64,000 bases of DNA from positions 219,792-283,791 of the forward strand of contig NZ_AZEY01000090.1 of assembly GCF_001434255.1 (NCBI RefSeq), read 5' to 3'. Each line of letters starts with the position of its first letter. Within the stretch, counting starts at the first letter, position 1. The notes below the pieces were generated by a model. The model had not been told where the DNA came from. It worked only from the letters and a program-made list of their open reading frames with translations, and made no database searches. Below are positions 57,032 to 64,000 of the stretch, piece after piece. The DNA comes from Lentilactobacillus diolivorans DSM 14421. GTDB lineage: Bacteria; Bacillota; Bacilli; Lactobacillales; Lactobacillaceae. A program made the position numbers and the translations under genes.

Positions 57032-57992
57032 TCTTGGTGGCACAACAACTAAATTTGCCTTCATTGACAAAGATGGTAATATTTTAACCAAATGGCATAT
57101 TAAAACTGATATTAGTGATCATGGTAGTCATATTGTGCCAAATATGATTAAGTCAATTTCAGATCAAATGCGAAAAGAGGACTACAATTCACAAGACTTC
57201 TATGGAATTGGCATGGGAACTCCTGGAGCTGTTGATCGTGACAAAGGAACGGTTATTGGCGCCTTCAATCTTGGCTGGGACACACTTCAACCAGTTGGCG
57301 CAACATTATCTGAAAACCTTAATTTGCCTACGATGATTGATAATGATGCGAACTGTGCAGCAATGGGTGAATATTGGAAGGGTGCTGGTGACAAAGCCGA
57401 CGATGTTGTCTTCGTTACTTTAGGTACCGGCGTTGGTGGCGGTGTTGTGACAAACGGCCACCTAGTCCACGGAATTAATGGTGGTGCCGGTGAGATTGGC
57501 CATATTACTGTCCACCGCAACGGATTTTTATGTACCTGTGGTAAACGGGGATGCTTAGAGCAATACGCATCAGCAACCGGTGTTGTGAAAGTTGCCAAAG
57601 AAATTGCTAAGAAATTTACTGGTAAGTCACGAATCAAAGAATTAATTGCCGGGGATGAGGAGTTAACCTCAAAGATGGTGTTCTTCTTGGCAGATAACGG
57701 TGATATTCTAGCTAATCAAATTGTTGATCGGGTCTGCTCATATTTAGGTCTAGCGTTATCGCATGTTGGTAATACTTTAAATCCGGAAAACATTATTATT
57801 GGTGGCGGTGTTTCCAATGCCGGGAATACGTTGCTCCAACCAACTACTCGTTATTTCCAAGAGAATGCCTTTCCGTCAGTTCGAGATTCAACCAGATTGA
57901 AATTAGCACAGTTAGGAAATGATGCAGGTGTAATTGGTGCCGCTTCATTAGCCCTTCAGTTTCGAAATAATCAGCCATTGAATGTAAAATAA
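57000..57992 (+). CDS. glcK: Glucokinase, ROK family
   Basis: ROK-family kinase of 330 residues phosphorylating glucose. LIGIDLGGTTTKFAF is the ATP site (about 6-20), DNDANCAAMGEYWKGAG contains the catalytic Asp, VTLGTGVGGG follows, and the ROK zinc motif is GHITVHRNG...CTCGKRGCLEQYAS (about 160-186). The start is GTG at 57000 after AGGGGG; an earlier ATG is inside yqgQ. Confidence 0.95.
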   Translation: MVKQKRLIGIDLGGTTTKFAFIDKDGNILTKWHIKTDISDHGSHIVPNMIKSISDQMRKEDYNSQDFYGIGMGTPGAVDRDKGTVIGAFNLGWDTLQPVGATLSENLNLPTMIDNDANCAAMGEYWKGAGDKADDVVFVTLGTGVGGGVVTNGHLVHGINGGAGEIGHITVHRNGFLCTCGKRGCLEQYASATGVVKVAKEIAKKFTGKSRIKELIAGDEELTSKMVFFLADNGDILANQIVDRVCSYLGLALSHVGNTLNPENIIIGGGVSNAGNTLLQPTTRYFQENAFPSVRDSTRLKLAQLGNDAGVIGAASLALQFRNNQPLNVK

Positions 57993-58009
57993 AAGAGGGA
58001 TATTAATTA

Positions 58010-58411
58010 ATGAATAATGCCAATACTTGGATGACAATTATTTTAATCATTATGATCCTTGCTTGGGTAGGTTACACGGTTGTCCAGAATATGCGCGTAA
58101 AAAAGGTCGCTACATATTTGACGAACGATAAATTTCAGAGTGGTATGAGAAAAGCCCAAGTAATTGATTTGCGAGAACAAAAGTCTTTTAAAGACGGCCA
58201 TATTCTTGGTGCTCGCAATTTGCCATATTCAACAATTAGAAACTTTTATCATCAAATTCGTCCTGATTTGCCAGTGTATTTATATGACCAAGGCAAAACG
58301 ATTAGTAAAAGAGCAGCCCTTTATCTAAGCAAAAAAGGTTATCATGAGCTGTATATCTTAAAAACTGGTTATCAAAATTGGAATGGTAAAGAAAAAAAGA
58401 GTCATAATTGA
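58010..58411 (+). CDS. Membrane-anchored rhodanese-like protein without catalytic Cys
   Basis: Protein of 133 residues with an N-terminal TM segment (about 7-26) and a rhodanese-fold domain (about 35-128), with VIDLREQKSFKDGHILGARNLPYS. The active-site loop reads YLYDQGKTISKRA, with Asp93 where sulfurtransferases have Cys, and there is no Cys at all in the protein. It is therefore unlikely to be a sulfurtransferase. It follows glcK by 17 bp and ends at a strong terminator. Confidence 0.88.
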   Translation: MNNANTWMTIILIIMILAWVGYTVVQNMRVKKVATYLTNDKFQSGMRKAQVIDLREQKSFKDGHILGARNLPYSTIRNFYHQIRPDLPVYLYDQGKTISKRAALYLSKKGYHELYILKTGYQNWNGKEKKSHN

Positions 58412-58412
58412 T

Positions 58413-58464
58413 AAAATAGGGCTGACCGCAAAGGGATCTGATTTTGCGGCCGGTCCTATTTTTT
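58413..58464 (+). terminator. Terminator after the rhodanese-like gene
   Basis: AATAGG-GACCGCAAA pairs with TTTTGCGG-CGGTCCTATT, followed by T6. Confidence 0.93.
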
Positions 58465-58542
58465 AATAAAAATTGTCATTATTGATAAGTTGTCGCTTTT
58501 TTGACAATTAATTGAAGTTTGCTAATTATTAGAATAAAAACA

Positions 58543-58727
58543 GAATGAGACAAAAGTCGGTTAACTTTCAGAGTGCAATTAGATTATTCAAATATGCTCC
58601 GGGTAAAATAGTGGGATGATTCGGTTGCACGGCAGAAAGTTGCCTTTGGCGCACGTCTTCACTCGGTAATAATTGTGATGACACAAAACGAGGCTGAACA
58701 AAATTACTTTTGTCTCAGCCCCTACCG
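58543..58727 (+). repeat. Dispersed structured repeat, copy B
   Basis: Second copy of the element at 11.74 kb, clearly diverged but alignable over its whole length. Hairpin arms include AACTTTC/GAAAGTT and GTGCAATT/GGTTGCAC; the apex is CTCCGGGTAAAAT. The second hairpin is GGCTGAACAAAA...TTTTGTCTCAGCC. It lies between the rhodanese-like terminator and the minus-strand small gene. Confidence 0.8.
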
Positions 58728-58825
58728 CTTAGTCAATTAGTCGACTCTTGTACTTAGTCCAATTGGATACCGGTCTAGGTTCGTTGACTAGTCCCAACTG
58801 TCCTTAGGTTACTTGTGTTAATTCA
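58728..58825. other. Spacer rich in TAGTC motifs
   Basis: No gene seen. CTTAGTCAATT at 58728 and CTTAGTCCAATT at 58753 are short direct repeats, and TTGACTAGTC contains a GACTAGTC palindrome. The region may include the end of the minus-strand transcript. Confidence 0.35.
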
Positions 58826-59002
58826 TTAACCGTTGTGAGCGGCTCGGCTTTTTCGCAGTGCCCGTTTACGGTTATCTTCAAATTTCTGTTCTTGATCCTC
58901 AATTGGATCAACAACGGACTTCTTAAAAGTAAATAATGCGCCAAGCCCTGCGGCAACTGTTCCTAAAACGCCGACAACTAAACCACTGGTAAAATGTTTC
59001 AT
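58826..59002 (-). CDS. Small membrane protein, YtxH-like
   Basis: Protein of 58 residues with one hydrophobic segment (about 5-27, SGLVVGVLGTVAAGLGALFTF) followed by a charged, basic tail (NRKRALRKSRAAHNG). The start at 59002 has GGAGG 9 bp upstream on the minus strand; a seven-codon longer reading has none. Function unknown. It resembles small YtxH-type proteins only in layout. Confidence 0.65.
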   Translation of the reverse strand: MKHFTSGLVVGVLGTVAAGLGALFTFKKSVVDPIEDQEQKFEDNRKRALRKSRAAHNG

Positions 59003-59104
59003 AATTAAATACCTCCAATGCAACTTTTATACTTTCATTATGCGTTATTTACGCGAAGATATCTAGTTTATTGATTAAAATTTCACAATTATGAGGAGAA
59101 CAAA

Positions 59105-59845
59105 ATGGAAATTGATACAAAAATTATTGCCCACCGGGGTAGTCGGGGGACACGCCCGGAAAATACACTTGTTTCATTTCAGGCAGCCATCGATGACGGT
59201 TGCGAAGGGATTGAAACAGATGTTCATTTTTCAAAAGATCAACAATTCATCATTATGCACGACGAGACTGTTGATCGGACGACCAATGGTACTGGCTTGG
59301 TAAAAGATAAAACGCTGGCTGAAATCAAACAACTAGATGCCGGCTATCGATTTAGTGAAGAATTCAAAGGAACAAGAGTCCCAACTTTGCAAGAAGTAGT
59401 TGCGCTATTGCTAAAAAATAATTTTACAGGAATTTTTAATCTTGAATTGAAAACAAATAAAATTCATTATCCAGGAATTGAAAGGGCGATTTATGAATAT
59501 TTTTCATCAATTCATTATTCATTCCAACTCATTTATTCCAGTTTTAATGGTAAATCGCTGGAGATTTTAAATCATATTGATCCTAAAGCTGTTGAGGCCC
59601 GAATTTTTACAACAGCTGCAAAACAAGCCAAAACCCTCAAACGCAGCAAAGTGATTGAGGACTTTCATCCAGATATTAAGTGGCTAAAACGACATCCTTT
59701 TTTTGCCCCGGCTCGCCACTTGAGGCCATGGTTAGTTAATGCAACTGAGGATATGCAGTACTGTTTTGAAAAAAACATGGCCGGAATTATTACGGACTAT
59801 CCCGGTAGAGCGGTTCAATTAAGAGCAGAGATGCGAGGTGAATAA
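59105..59845 (+). CDS. Glycerophosphodiester phosphodiesterase
   Basis: GDPD-family enzyme of 246 residues. The family motif IIAHRGSRGTRPENTLVSFQ (about 7-26), GIETDVHFSKD (about 36-46) with metal-binding Glu/Asp, and MHDETVDRTTNG (about 55-66) are all visible. It lacks a signal peptide, so it acts inside the cell on glycerophosphodiesters. It ends 2 bp before miaA. Confidence 0.94.
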   Translation: MEIDTKIIAHRGSRGTRPENTLVSFQAAIDDGCEGIETDVHFSKDQQFIIMHDETVDRTTNGTGLVKDKTLAEIKQLDAGYRFSEEFKGTRVPTLQEVVALLLKNNFTGIFNLELKTNKIHYPGIERAIYEYFSSIHYSFQLIYSSFNGKSLEILNHIDPKAVEARIFTTAAKQAKTLKRSKVIEDFHPDIKWLKRHPFFAPARHLRPWLVNATEDMQYCFEKNMAGIITDYPGRAVQLRAEMRGE

Positions 59846-59847
59846 AT

Positions 59848-60774
59848 TTGAAGAAAGTATTAGCGATCGTTGGACCAACTGCGGTCGGCAAAACCGACAT
59901 GTCAATTAAACTGGCAAAGCAATTTAACGGCGAAGTTATTTCTGGAGATTCAATGCAGGTGTATCGAAAACTTGATATTGGAACGGCCAAAATAACCGAA
60001 TCAGAAAAGCAGGGAGTTGTGCACCATTTGATTGATATTCGCAATATTGATGAGCGTTATTCGGTAGCTGACTTTGTGTCCGATGCGACTGAGCTAATTA
60101 ATCAAATTTCCAAAGCTGGTCGTTTACCGATTATTGTCGGTGGGACTGGGTTTTATCTTCAGGCACTTTTGGATGGTTTGGAACTTGGCGGGGATCATTA
60201 CACTGATGATCACATCAGGAAGGAACTATTTAAGCGGGCGGCAGACCAAGGAAATAATGAATTGCATCGCCAACTTGCAGCCGTTGATCCGGTTTCTGCG
60301 GCCGCAATTCCCGCCAATAATGTTCGGCGAGTCATCCGGGCATTAGAAGTTTACATAAAGACCGGCCGTAAATTTTCCGACCAGACTAATCATTCCCAAC
60401 CAGATTTTGATTCATTCATCGTAGGGTTAACAACTGATCGCCAAAAATTATATGATCGAATTAATCAACGAGTCGATCTGATGGTAAAGGCAGGTATCCT
60501 AGATGAAGCACGATATCTGTATGATCATGGTGCCACCGGGCTTCAAGCGGGAAAGGGCATTGGTTATCATGAATTCTATGATTATTTTAACGGATGGATT
60601 TCTTTAGACGAAGCGGTGGCATTAGTTAAACAGGATTCAAGGCATTACGCCAAACGGCAGTTGACTTGGTTCCGTAATAAAACGCATCCTAATTGGTATA
60701 ACATTATTGAACACCATGCCGATGTTACCCGCTTAATAAGTGACGTCTCCAAATGGCTTTCTGAAGGTGTTTAG
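59848..60774 (+). CDS. miaA: tRNA dimethylallyltransferase
   Basis: MiaA of 308 residues making i6A37 in tRNAs that read UNN codons. The P-loop GPTAVGKT is at about 9-16, then SGDSMQVYRKLDIGTAK (about 35-51), VGGTGFYLQALLDG (about 96-109) and the RQLTWFRN motif near 270-277. The start is TTG after GAGGTG. It overlaps nothing but lies 2 bp after the phosphodiesterase gene. Confidence 0.96.
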   Translation: MKKVLAIVGPTAVGKTDMSIKLAKQFNGEVISGDSMQVYRKLDIGTAKITESEKQGVVHHLIDIRNIDERYSVADFVSDATELINQISKAGRLPIIVGGTGFYLQALLDGLELGGDHYTDDHIRKELFKRAADQGNNELHRQLAAVDPVSAAAIPANNVRRVIRALEVYIKTGRKFSDQTNHSQPDFDSFIVGLTTDRQKLYDRINQRVDLMVKAGILDEARYLYDHGATGLQAGKGIGYHEFYDYFNGWISLDEAVALVKQDSRHYAKRQLTWFRNKTHPNWYNIIEHHADVTRLISDVSKWLSEGV

Positions 60775-60782
60775 AAAATCAA

Positions 60783-60799
60783 TGTCATAAAATATAACA
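60783..60799 (+). promoter_or_regulatory. GlnR box upstream of glnR-glnA
   Basis: TGTCA-TAAAATA-TAACA matches the GlnR/TnrA consensus TGTNAN7TNACA at every fixed base. A TTGACA at 60807-60812 and TATTAT at 60829-60834 (16-bp spacer) form the promoter just downstream, so bound GlnR would interfere with the -35 region. Confidence 0.9.
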
Positions 60800-60859
60800 T
60801 TAGCTATTGACATTGCCCTTGGTAATGGTATTATAGTTACAAGATTTAGGAGGTGAACA

Positions 60860-61261
60860 ATGCGAGAGAAGGAACTACGGCGTTCAATGTCAGTTCTGCC
60901 GATTGGAACCGTAATGAAGCTGACTGACTTAACTGCACGGCAAATCAGATATTATGAGCAGCAGGATTTAATCAAACCCGTTCGTAATGAAGGAAATCGA
61001 AGAATGTATTCATTAAATGATATCGATCGGCTTCTGGAAATTAAAGACTACTTGGATGACGGCCTCAATATTTCAGGGATCAAAGAGGTCTATAAAAAGC
61101 AATCTCAGTTGGAAGACGAGCGAAAGAAGAATCTTAAAAAGGGTCTGACTGATAGTGATGTCAGAAGAATTCTTCAGGATGAATTCCTTAATATCGGTGG
61201 GCTGAAGCCACCTTCTTCGACGTTTGATAATCCGAATAATTTCAATAAATTTAATCACTGA
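60860..61261 (+). CDS. glnR: Transcriptional regulator GlnR
   Basis: MerR-family repressor of 133 residues. The HTH reads MKLTDLTARQIRYYEQQDLIKPVRNEGNRRMYSLNDIDRLLEIK (about 19-62), followed by a short dimerisation helix and a C-terminal tail that in the family senses feedback-inhibited glutamine synthetase. It is 14 bp from glnA. AGGAGGTG precedes the start. Confidence 0.95.
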   Translation: MREKELRRSMSVLPIGTVMKLTDLTARQIRYYEQQDLIKPVRNEGNRRMYSLNDIDRLLEIKDYLDDGLNISGIKEVYKKQSQLEDERKKNLKKGLTDSDVRRILQDEFLNIGGLKPPSSTFDNPNNFNKFNH

Positions 61262-61275
61262 TAGGAGCGTTATAA

Positions 61276-62619
61276 ATGGCGACAAAGCATGATTATACAA
61301 AAGACGATATTCGCAGCATGGTAAAGGACGAGGACGTAAAATTTTTACGTCTGATGTTCACTGATTTATTTGGGACAATTAAGAACGTTGAAGTTCCAAT
61401 TGGTCAATTAGACAAATTACTTGATAATAAATTGATGTTTGATGGTTCTTCAATTGAAGGATTTGTCCGAATTGAAGAAAGTGATATGTACTTACACCCA
61501 GATTTGTCAACTTGGATGATTTTCCCTTGGAGTACTGATCGTGGCAAGATTGCCCGGGTTATTTGTGAAGTTTACACCCCAAGTGGTGAGCCTTATGCTG
61601 CAGATCCTCGAAATAACCTTATCCGAGTACTTGGTGATATGCGTAAAGCTGGTTTTACTGCTTTTAATATCGGTCCTGAACCAGAATTTTTCTTGTTTAA
61701 GATGGGTGAAAACGGCGAACCAACTTTGCACTTAAATGATAAGGGGAGTTACTTCGACATGGCACCAATGGATCTTGGCGAAAATTGTCGTCGTGAAATC
61801 GTCCTAACACTTGAAGAAATGGGATTTGATGTCGAAGCAGCTCATCATGAGGTTGCCCCTGGTCAACACGAAATTGATTTCAAATATGCAGATGCACTAG
61901 CTGCTGCTGATAATATCCAGACTTTCAAGTTAGTTGTTAAAACTGTTGCTCGTAAATATGGTCTTTACGCTACCTTTATGCCAAAGCCATTGAGTGGTAT
62001 TAACGGGTCAGGAATGCACATTAATATGTCACTATTTACTGATGCTGGTAATACATTTTATGATAAGAATGGTGAACTTGAAATTTCCCAAGAAGCTTAT
62101 TACTTCTTAGGCGGATTATTGAAACATGCCCGTTCGTTCACAGCCGTATGTAATCCAATCGTTAACTCGTATAAACGCTTAGTACCTGGCTACGAAGCTC
62201 CTGTTTATGTTGCTTGGTCAGGGTCAAACCGGTCACCATTAATTCGAATTCCAAGTGCCCGTGGTAATTCAACTCGATTGGAACTTCGAAGTGTTGATCC
62301 CACTGCCAATCCATATTTGGCAATTGCTGCTGTTTTGGAGGCCGGCCTTGATGGTTTGAAGAATAAGATTCAACCTGAACACAGTGTTGACCGAAATATT
62401 TATCGAATGAACGAAGAGGAATTAGCAAAGAGTCATATTCAAAATCTCCCAGATACCCTTCATAATGCTTTGAAAGATTTGGAAGCAGATGATGTAATGA
62501 GAAATGCCCTCGGCGAGCATTTGTTTAACAGTTTCATTGAGGCTAAGAACCTTGAATATGATTCATATCGAACTCAAGTTTCTGGCTGGGAACGTGATCA
62601 ATACCTCGAAAAATACTAA
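61276..62619 (+). CDS. glnA: Glutamine synthetase type I
   Basis: GS-I of 447 residues, the Firmicute alpha type, with no adenylylation Tyr motif. [17 protein letters not shown] (about 55-71), the ATP-binding region [10 protein letters not shown] (about 238-247), [22 protein letters not shown] (about 299-320) and metal-binding Glu in the EPEFFLF and [13 protein letters not shown] motifs are visible. It makes glutamine from glutamate and ammonium and signals to GlnR. It forms an operon with glnR. Confidence 0.98.
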   Translation: MATKHDYTKDDIRSMVKDEDVKFLRLMFTDLFGTIKNVEVPIGQLDKLLDNKLMFDGSSIEGFVRIEESDMYLHPDLSTWMIFPWSTDRGKIARVICEVYTPSGEPYAADPRNNLIRVLGDMRKAGFTAFNIGPEPEFFLFKMGENGEPTLHLNDKGSYFDMAPMDLGENCRREIVLTLEEMGFDVEAAHHEVAPGQHEIDFKYADALAAADNIQTFKLVVKTVARKYGLYATFMPKPLSGINGSGMHINMSLFTDAGNTFYDKNGELEISQEAYYFLGGLLKHARSFTAVCNPIVNSYKRLVPGYEAPVYVAWSGSNRSPLIRIPSARGNSTRLELRSVDPTANPYLAIAAVLEAGLDGLKNKIQPEHSVDRNIYRMNEEELAKSHIQNLPDTLHNALKDLEADDVMRNALGEHLFNSFIEAKNLEYDSYRTQVSGWERDQYLEKY

Positions 62620-62789
62620 TATTTAATTTGTTATTAGGTAATCAGGTACTGGCTTTGCTAAAGAATGGTTGATTTAGTAATGAGTGAGAAATCGCAAATA
62701 TTAGAATTAATAAAAATCATTCTTTACAAATGATGTTTTGGCGGTTAACTACCGTTCATAACAGCAACTATATACGTTATAGCAATTTG

Positions 62790-62806
62790 TGTTACATGTT
62801 ATAACT
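62790..62806 (+). promoter_or_regulatory. GlnR-like box downstream of glnA
   Basis: TGTTA-CATGTTA-TAACT matches TGTNAN7TNACA except for the last base. It lies just before the long hairpin and about 220 bp before the peptide-binding gene. Confidence 0.45.
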
Positions 62807-62812
62807 GTAATG

Positions 62813-62866
62813 AGCCCGCACAAGTACACTTACCAAATTGGTTAGTGTACTTGTGCGGGCTTTTTG
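62813..62866 (+). terminator. Long GC-rich terminator after glnA
   Basis: AGCCCGCACAAGTACACT and AGTGTACTTGTGCGGGCT form an 18-bp perfect stem, extended by ACC/GGT after one T-T mismatch, and followed by a T-run. Confidence 0.92.
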
Positions 62867-63021
62867 TATCAAAAAAGTATCTAATTCAAATTTAATTAAA
62901 TGATATTTTAACTTGAATTTGATTAGTTTTAAGTGAAAATCCGTATTAATCAAAGTTCAGAAACAGGCATCGGGTATAAATTTTGGTTGCTGGGTTAGGA
63001 ATATTAGGAGTGAGTTAAAAT
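62867..63021 (+). promoter_or_regulatory. Region upstream of the peptide-binding gene
   Basis: An inverted repeat AATTCAAATTTAAT / ATTTTAACTTGAATT spans about 62883-62920 with an 8-nt centre. A GGAGTGAG ribosome site lies at about 63007. No clear promoter was identified. Confidence 0.4.
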
Positions 63022-64000
63022 ATGGAAAAAAAGCATTTACGTAAGCTAATGTGGGTAGCTTCTCTCGGATTAATCTTGGCAGGCTGTTCGTCACAGCAAA
63101 GTGGGTCTGGAAAATTAGCAGATAAACAGGAATTTACCACAGCAACTGATTCTGAATTGTCAACTGTTGATCTTTCAAAAACAACATCTCTGCAAACCTT
63201 TGAAATTTTGACCAATGTTGACGAGGGACTTTATCGATTAGGAAAAAATAGTCACGCAGATAATGCATTAGCTACAAAAACGGTTGTTTCAAAACACGGA
63301 TTACAATATACGTTCAATCTTCGTAAGGGAACCAAATGGAGTAATGGTGATTTAGTAACAGCTAAGGATTTTGTCTATTCGTGGCAACGAACGGTTAATC
63401 CTAAGACTGCCTCACAATATGGCTATTTATTTTCAGGGATTAAAAATGCCGACGCCATTCAGGATCATAAGAAATCGTATCGAAGCCTTGGAATCAGGGC
63501 AGTTGGTAAATATAAGTTAGTTGTAAATCTCGAAAAACCAATTCCGTACTTTAAAGTTTTGATGGGCTTTCCCGTGTTCTTCCCACAAAATCAGAAAGTG
63601 GTTGAAAAGTATGGAACTAATTATGGAACTAAGGGTAACCGGATGGTATATAACGGACCATATCGGTTAACAAATTGGAATGGAACTGGAATGACTTGGA
63701 CTCTGGCCAAAAATAAAACATATTGGGATGAAAAACATGTCAAACTTGATAAGCTTAATTACCAAGTAACGAAGAATCCATCGACTGGTTACAACCAATT
63801 TAAGATGGGAAAGCTCCAGTATGTCGGCTTGACTGGAATTTTAGCGAAAAACTTGAAAAATAATAAAGATTTAGTTTCGCGAAAATCATCTGGTTCCTAT
63901 TATTTAGCGTTAAATCAAAAGAAGCGGATATTTAAGAACTTGAAGATCAGAAAAGCAATTTCTATGGCAATTGATCGTGATCAATTGACGAATAAAATTC
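63022..64000 (+). CDS. oppA: Oligopeptide ABC transporter substrate-binding lipoprotein (5' part)
   Basis: Partial gene cut by the window end; 326 codons are present. A signal peptide ends in the lipobox LAGC (Cys about 19). The SBP family 5 pattern follows: GLYRLGKNSHADNALATK, YTFNLRKGTKWSNGDLVTAKDFVYSWQRTVNPKTAS, NGPYRLTNW and KIRKAISMAIDRDQL. It captures extracellular peptides for Opp uptake. Position after glnRA and a GlnR-like box suggests nitrogen control, which is inference. Confidence 0.92.
   Translation, partial: MEKKHLRKLMWVASLGLILAGCSSQQSGSGKLADKQEFTTATDSELSTVDLSKTTSLQTFEILTNVDEGLYRLGKNSHADNALATKTVVSKHGLQYTFNLRKGTKWSNGDLVTAKDFVYSWQRTVNPKTASQYGYLFSGIKNADAIQDHKKSYRSLGIRAVGKYKLVVNLEKPIPYFKVLMGFPVFFPQNQKVVEKYGTNYGTKGNRMVYNGPYRLTNWNGTGMTWTLAKNKTYWDEKHVKLDKLNYQVTKNPSTGYNQFKMGKLQYVGLTGILAKNLKNNKDLVSRKSSGSYYLALNQKKRIFKNLKIRKAISMAIDRDQLTNKI

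Noticed and set aside
1-64000. CRISPR array, prophage, plasmid or antiphage system
   Set aside because: No regular repeat-spacer series, no integrase or phage genes and no defence-gene motifs. The YhaN/YhaO pair is a conserved chromosomal nuclease set, not a defence island by context.

Overview
The window is 64 kb of AT-rich, gene-dense chromosomal core from a low-GC Gram-positive bacterium, almost certainly a member of the Lactobacillaceae. The evidence is the protein sequences, Bacillus/Lactobacillus-type gene order, strong AAGGAGG-type ribosome binding sites, frequent TTG/GTG starts, T-box leaders on thrS and pheS, an L20-type leader on infC, and the GlnR-glnA pair. I cannot assign a genus from sequence alone. 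I see no rRNA, tRNA, prophage, insertion sequence or CRISPR array.

Layout. 1-12.6 kb: pbp2A, a YheA-like protein, the nuclease set yhaO-yhaN-yhaM, then on the minus strand prsA, a YhaH-like protein and hit, followed by ecsAB and trmB. 12.6-23 kb: a thioredoxin-like protein, ytpR, the soluble DNA translocase sftA, murC, a BI-1 family protein, polA, mutM and coaE. 23-30 kb: nrdR, the replication loaders dnaB and dnaI, T-box-thrS, leader-infC-rpmI-rplT. 29.7-36.1 kb: the yqeG-yqeH-yhbY-nadD-yqeK-rsfS-yqeM-tmcAL cluster (ribosome assembly, NAD and tRNA modification), then yceD-rpmF. 36.4-43.3 kb: a zinc alcohol dehydrogenase (minus), a CovRS/ArlRS-like two-component system, yidC and acylphosphatase (minus), a TrmH-type methyltransferase, an HD hydrolase and an HxlR-type regulator. 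43.3-50 kb: T-box-pheST, mltG, udk, greA, a HesB-like protein. 50-58.4 kb: a large YfhO membrane protein (minus), a class B PBP, rpmG, 5-formyl-THF cyclo-ligase, rhomboid protease, yqgQ, glucokinase and a rhodanese-like protein. 58.4-64 kb: an intergenic repeat, a small membrane protein (minus), a glycerophosphodiesterase, miaA, glnR-glnA and the start of an oligopeptide-binding lipoprotein, cut by the window edge.

The genes are mostly housekeeping: cell-wall synthesis (two PBPs, murC, mltG), protein export and folding (prsA, yidC, ecsAB), DNA replication and repair (polA, mutM, coaE, nrdR, dnaB, dnaI), translation (thrS, pheST, infC, five ribosomal proteins, ribosome-assembly factors) and nitrogen control (glnRA, probably the peptide-binding protein).

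The most unusual signal is not a protein. A roughly 190-bp intergenic element occurs twice, at 11.74-11.93 kb and 58.54-58.73 kb, in the same orientation. Each copy folds into a long hairpin followed by a short terminator-like hairpin. Comparing the copies shows three paired double substitutions that preserve base pairing, and a relative of the short hairpin is the apparent terminator at 18.55 kb. Other points of interest are an ATA start for infC, a rhodanese-fold protein with no cysteine, a perfect inverted repeat over the adh -35 box, a consensus GlnR box at glnR with a near-match beyond glnA, and an orphan minus-strand reading frame next to rpmG.
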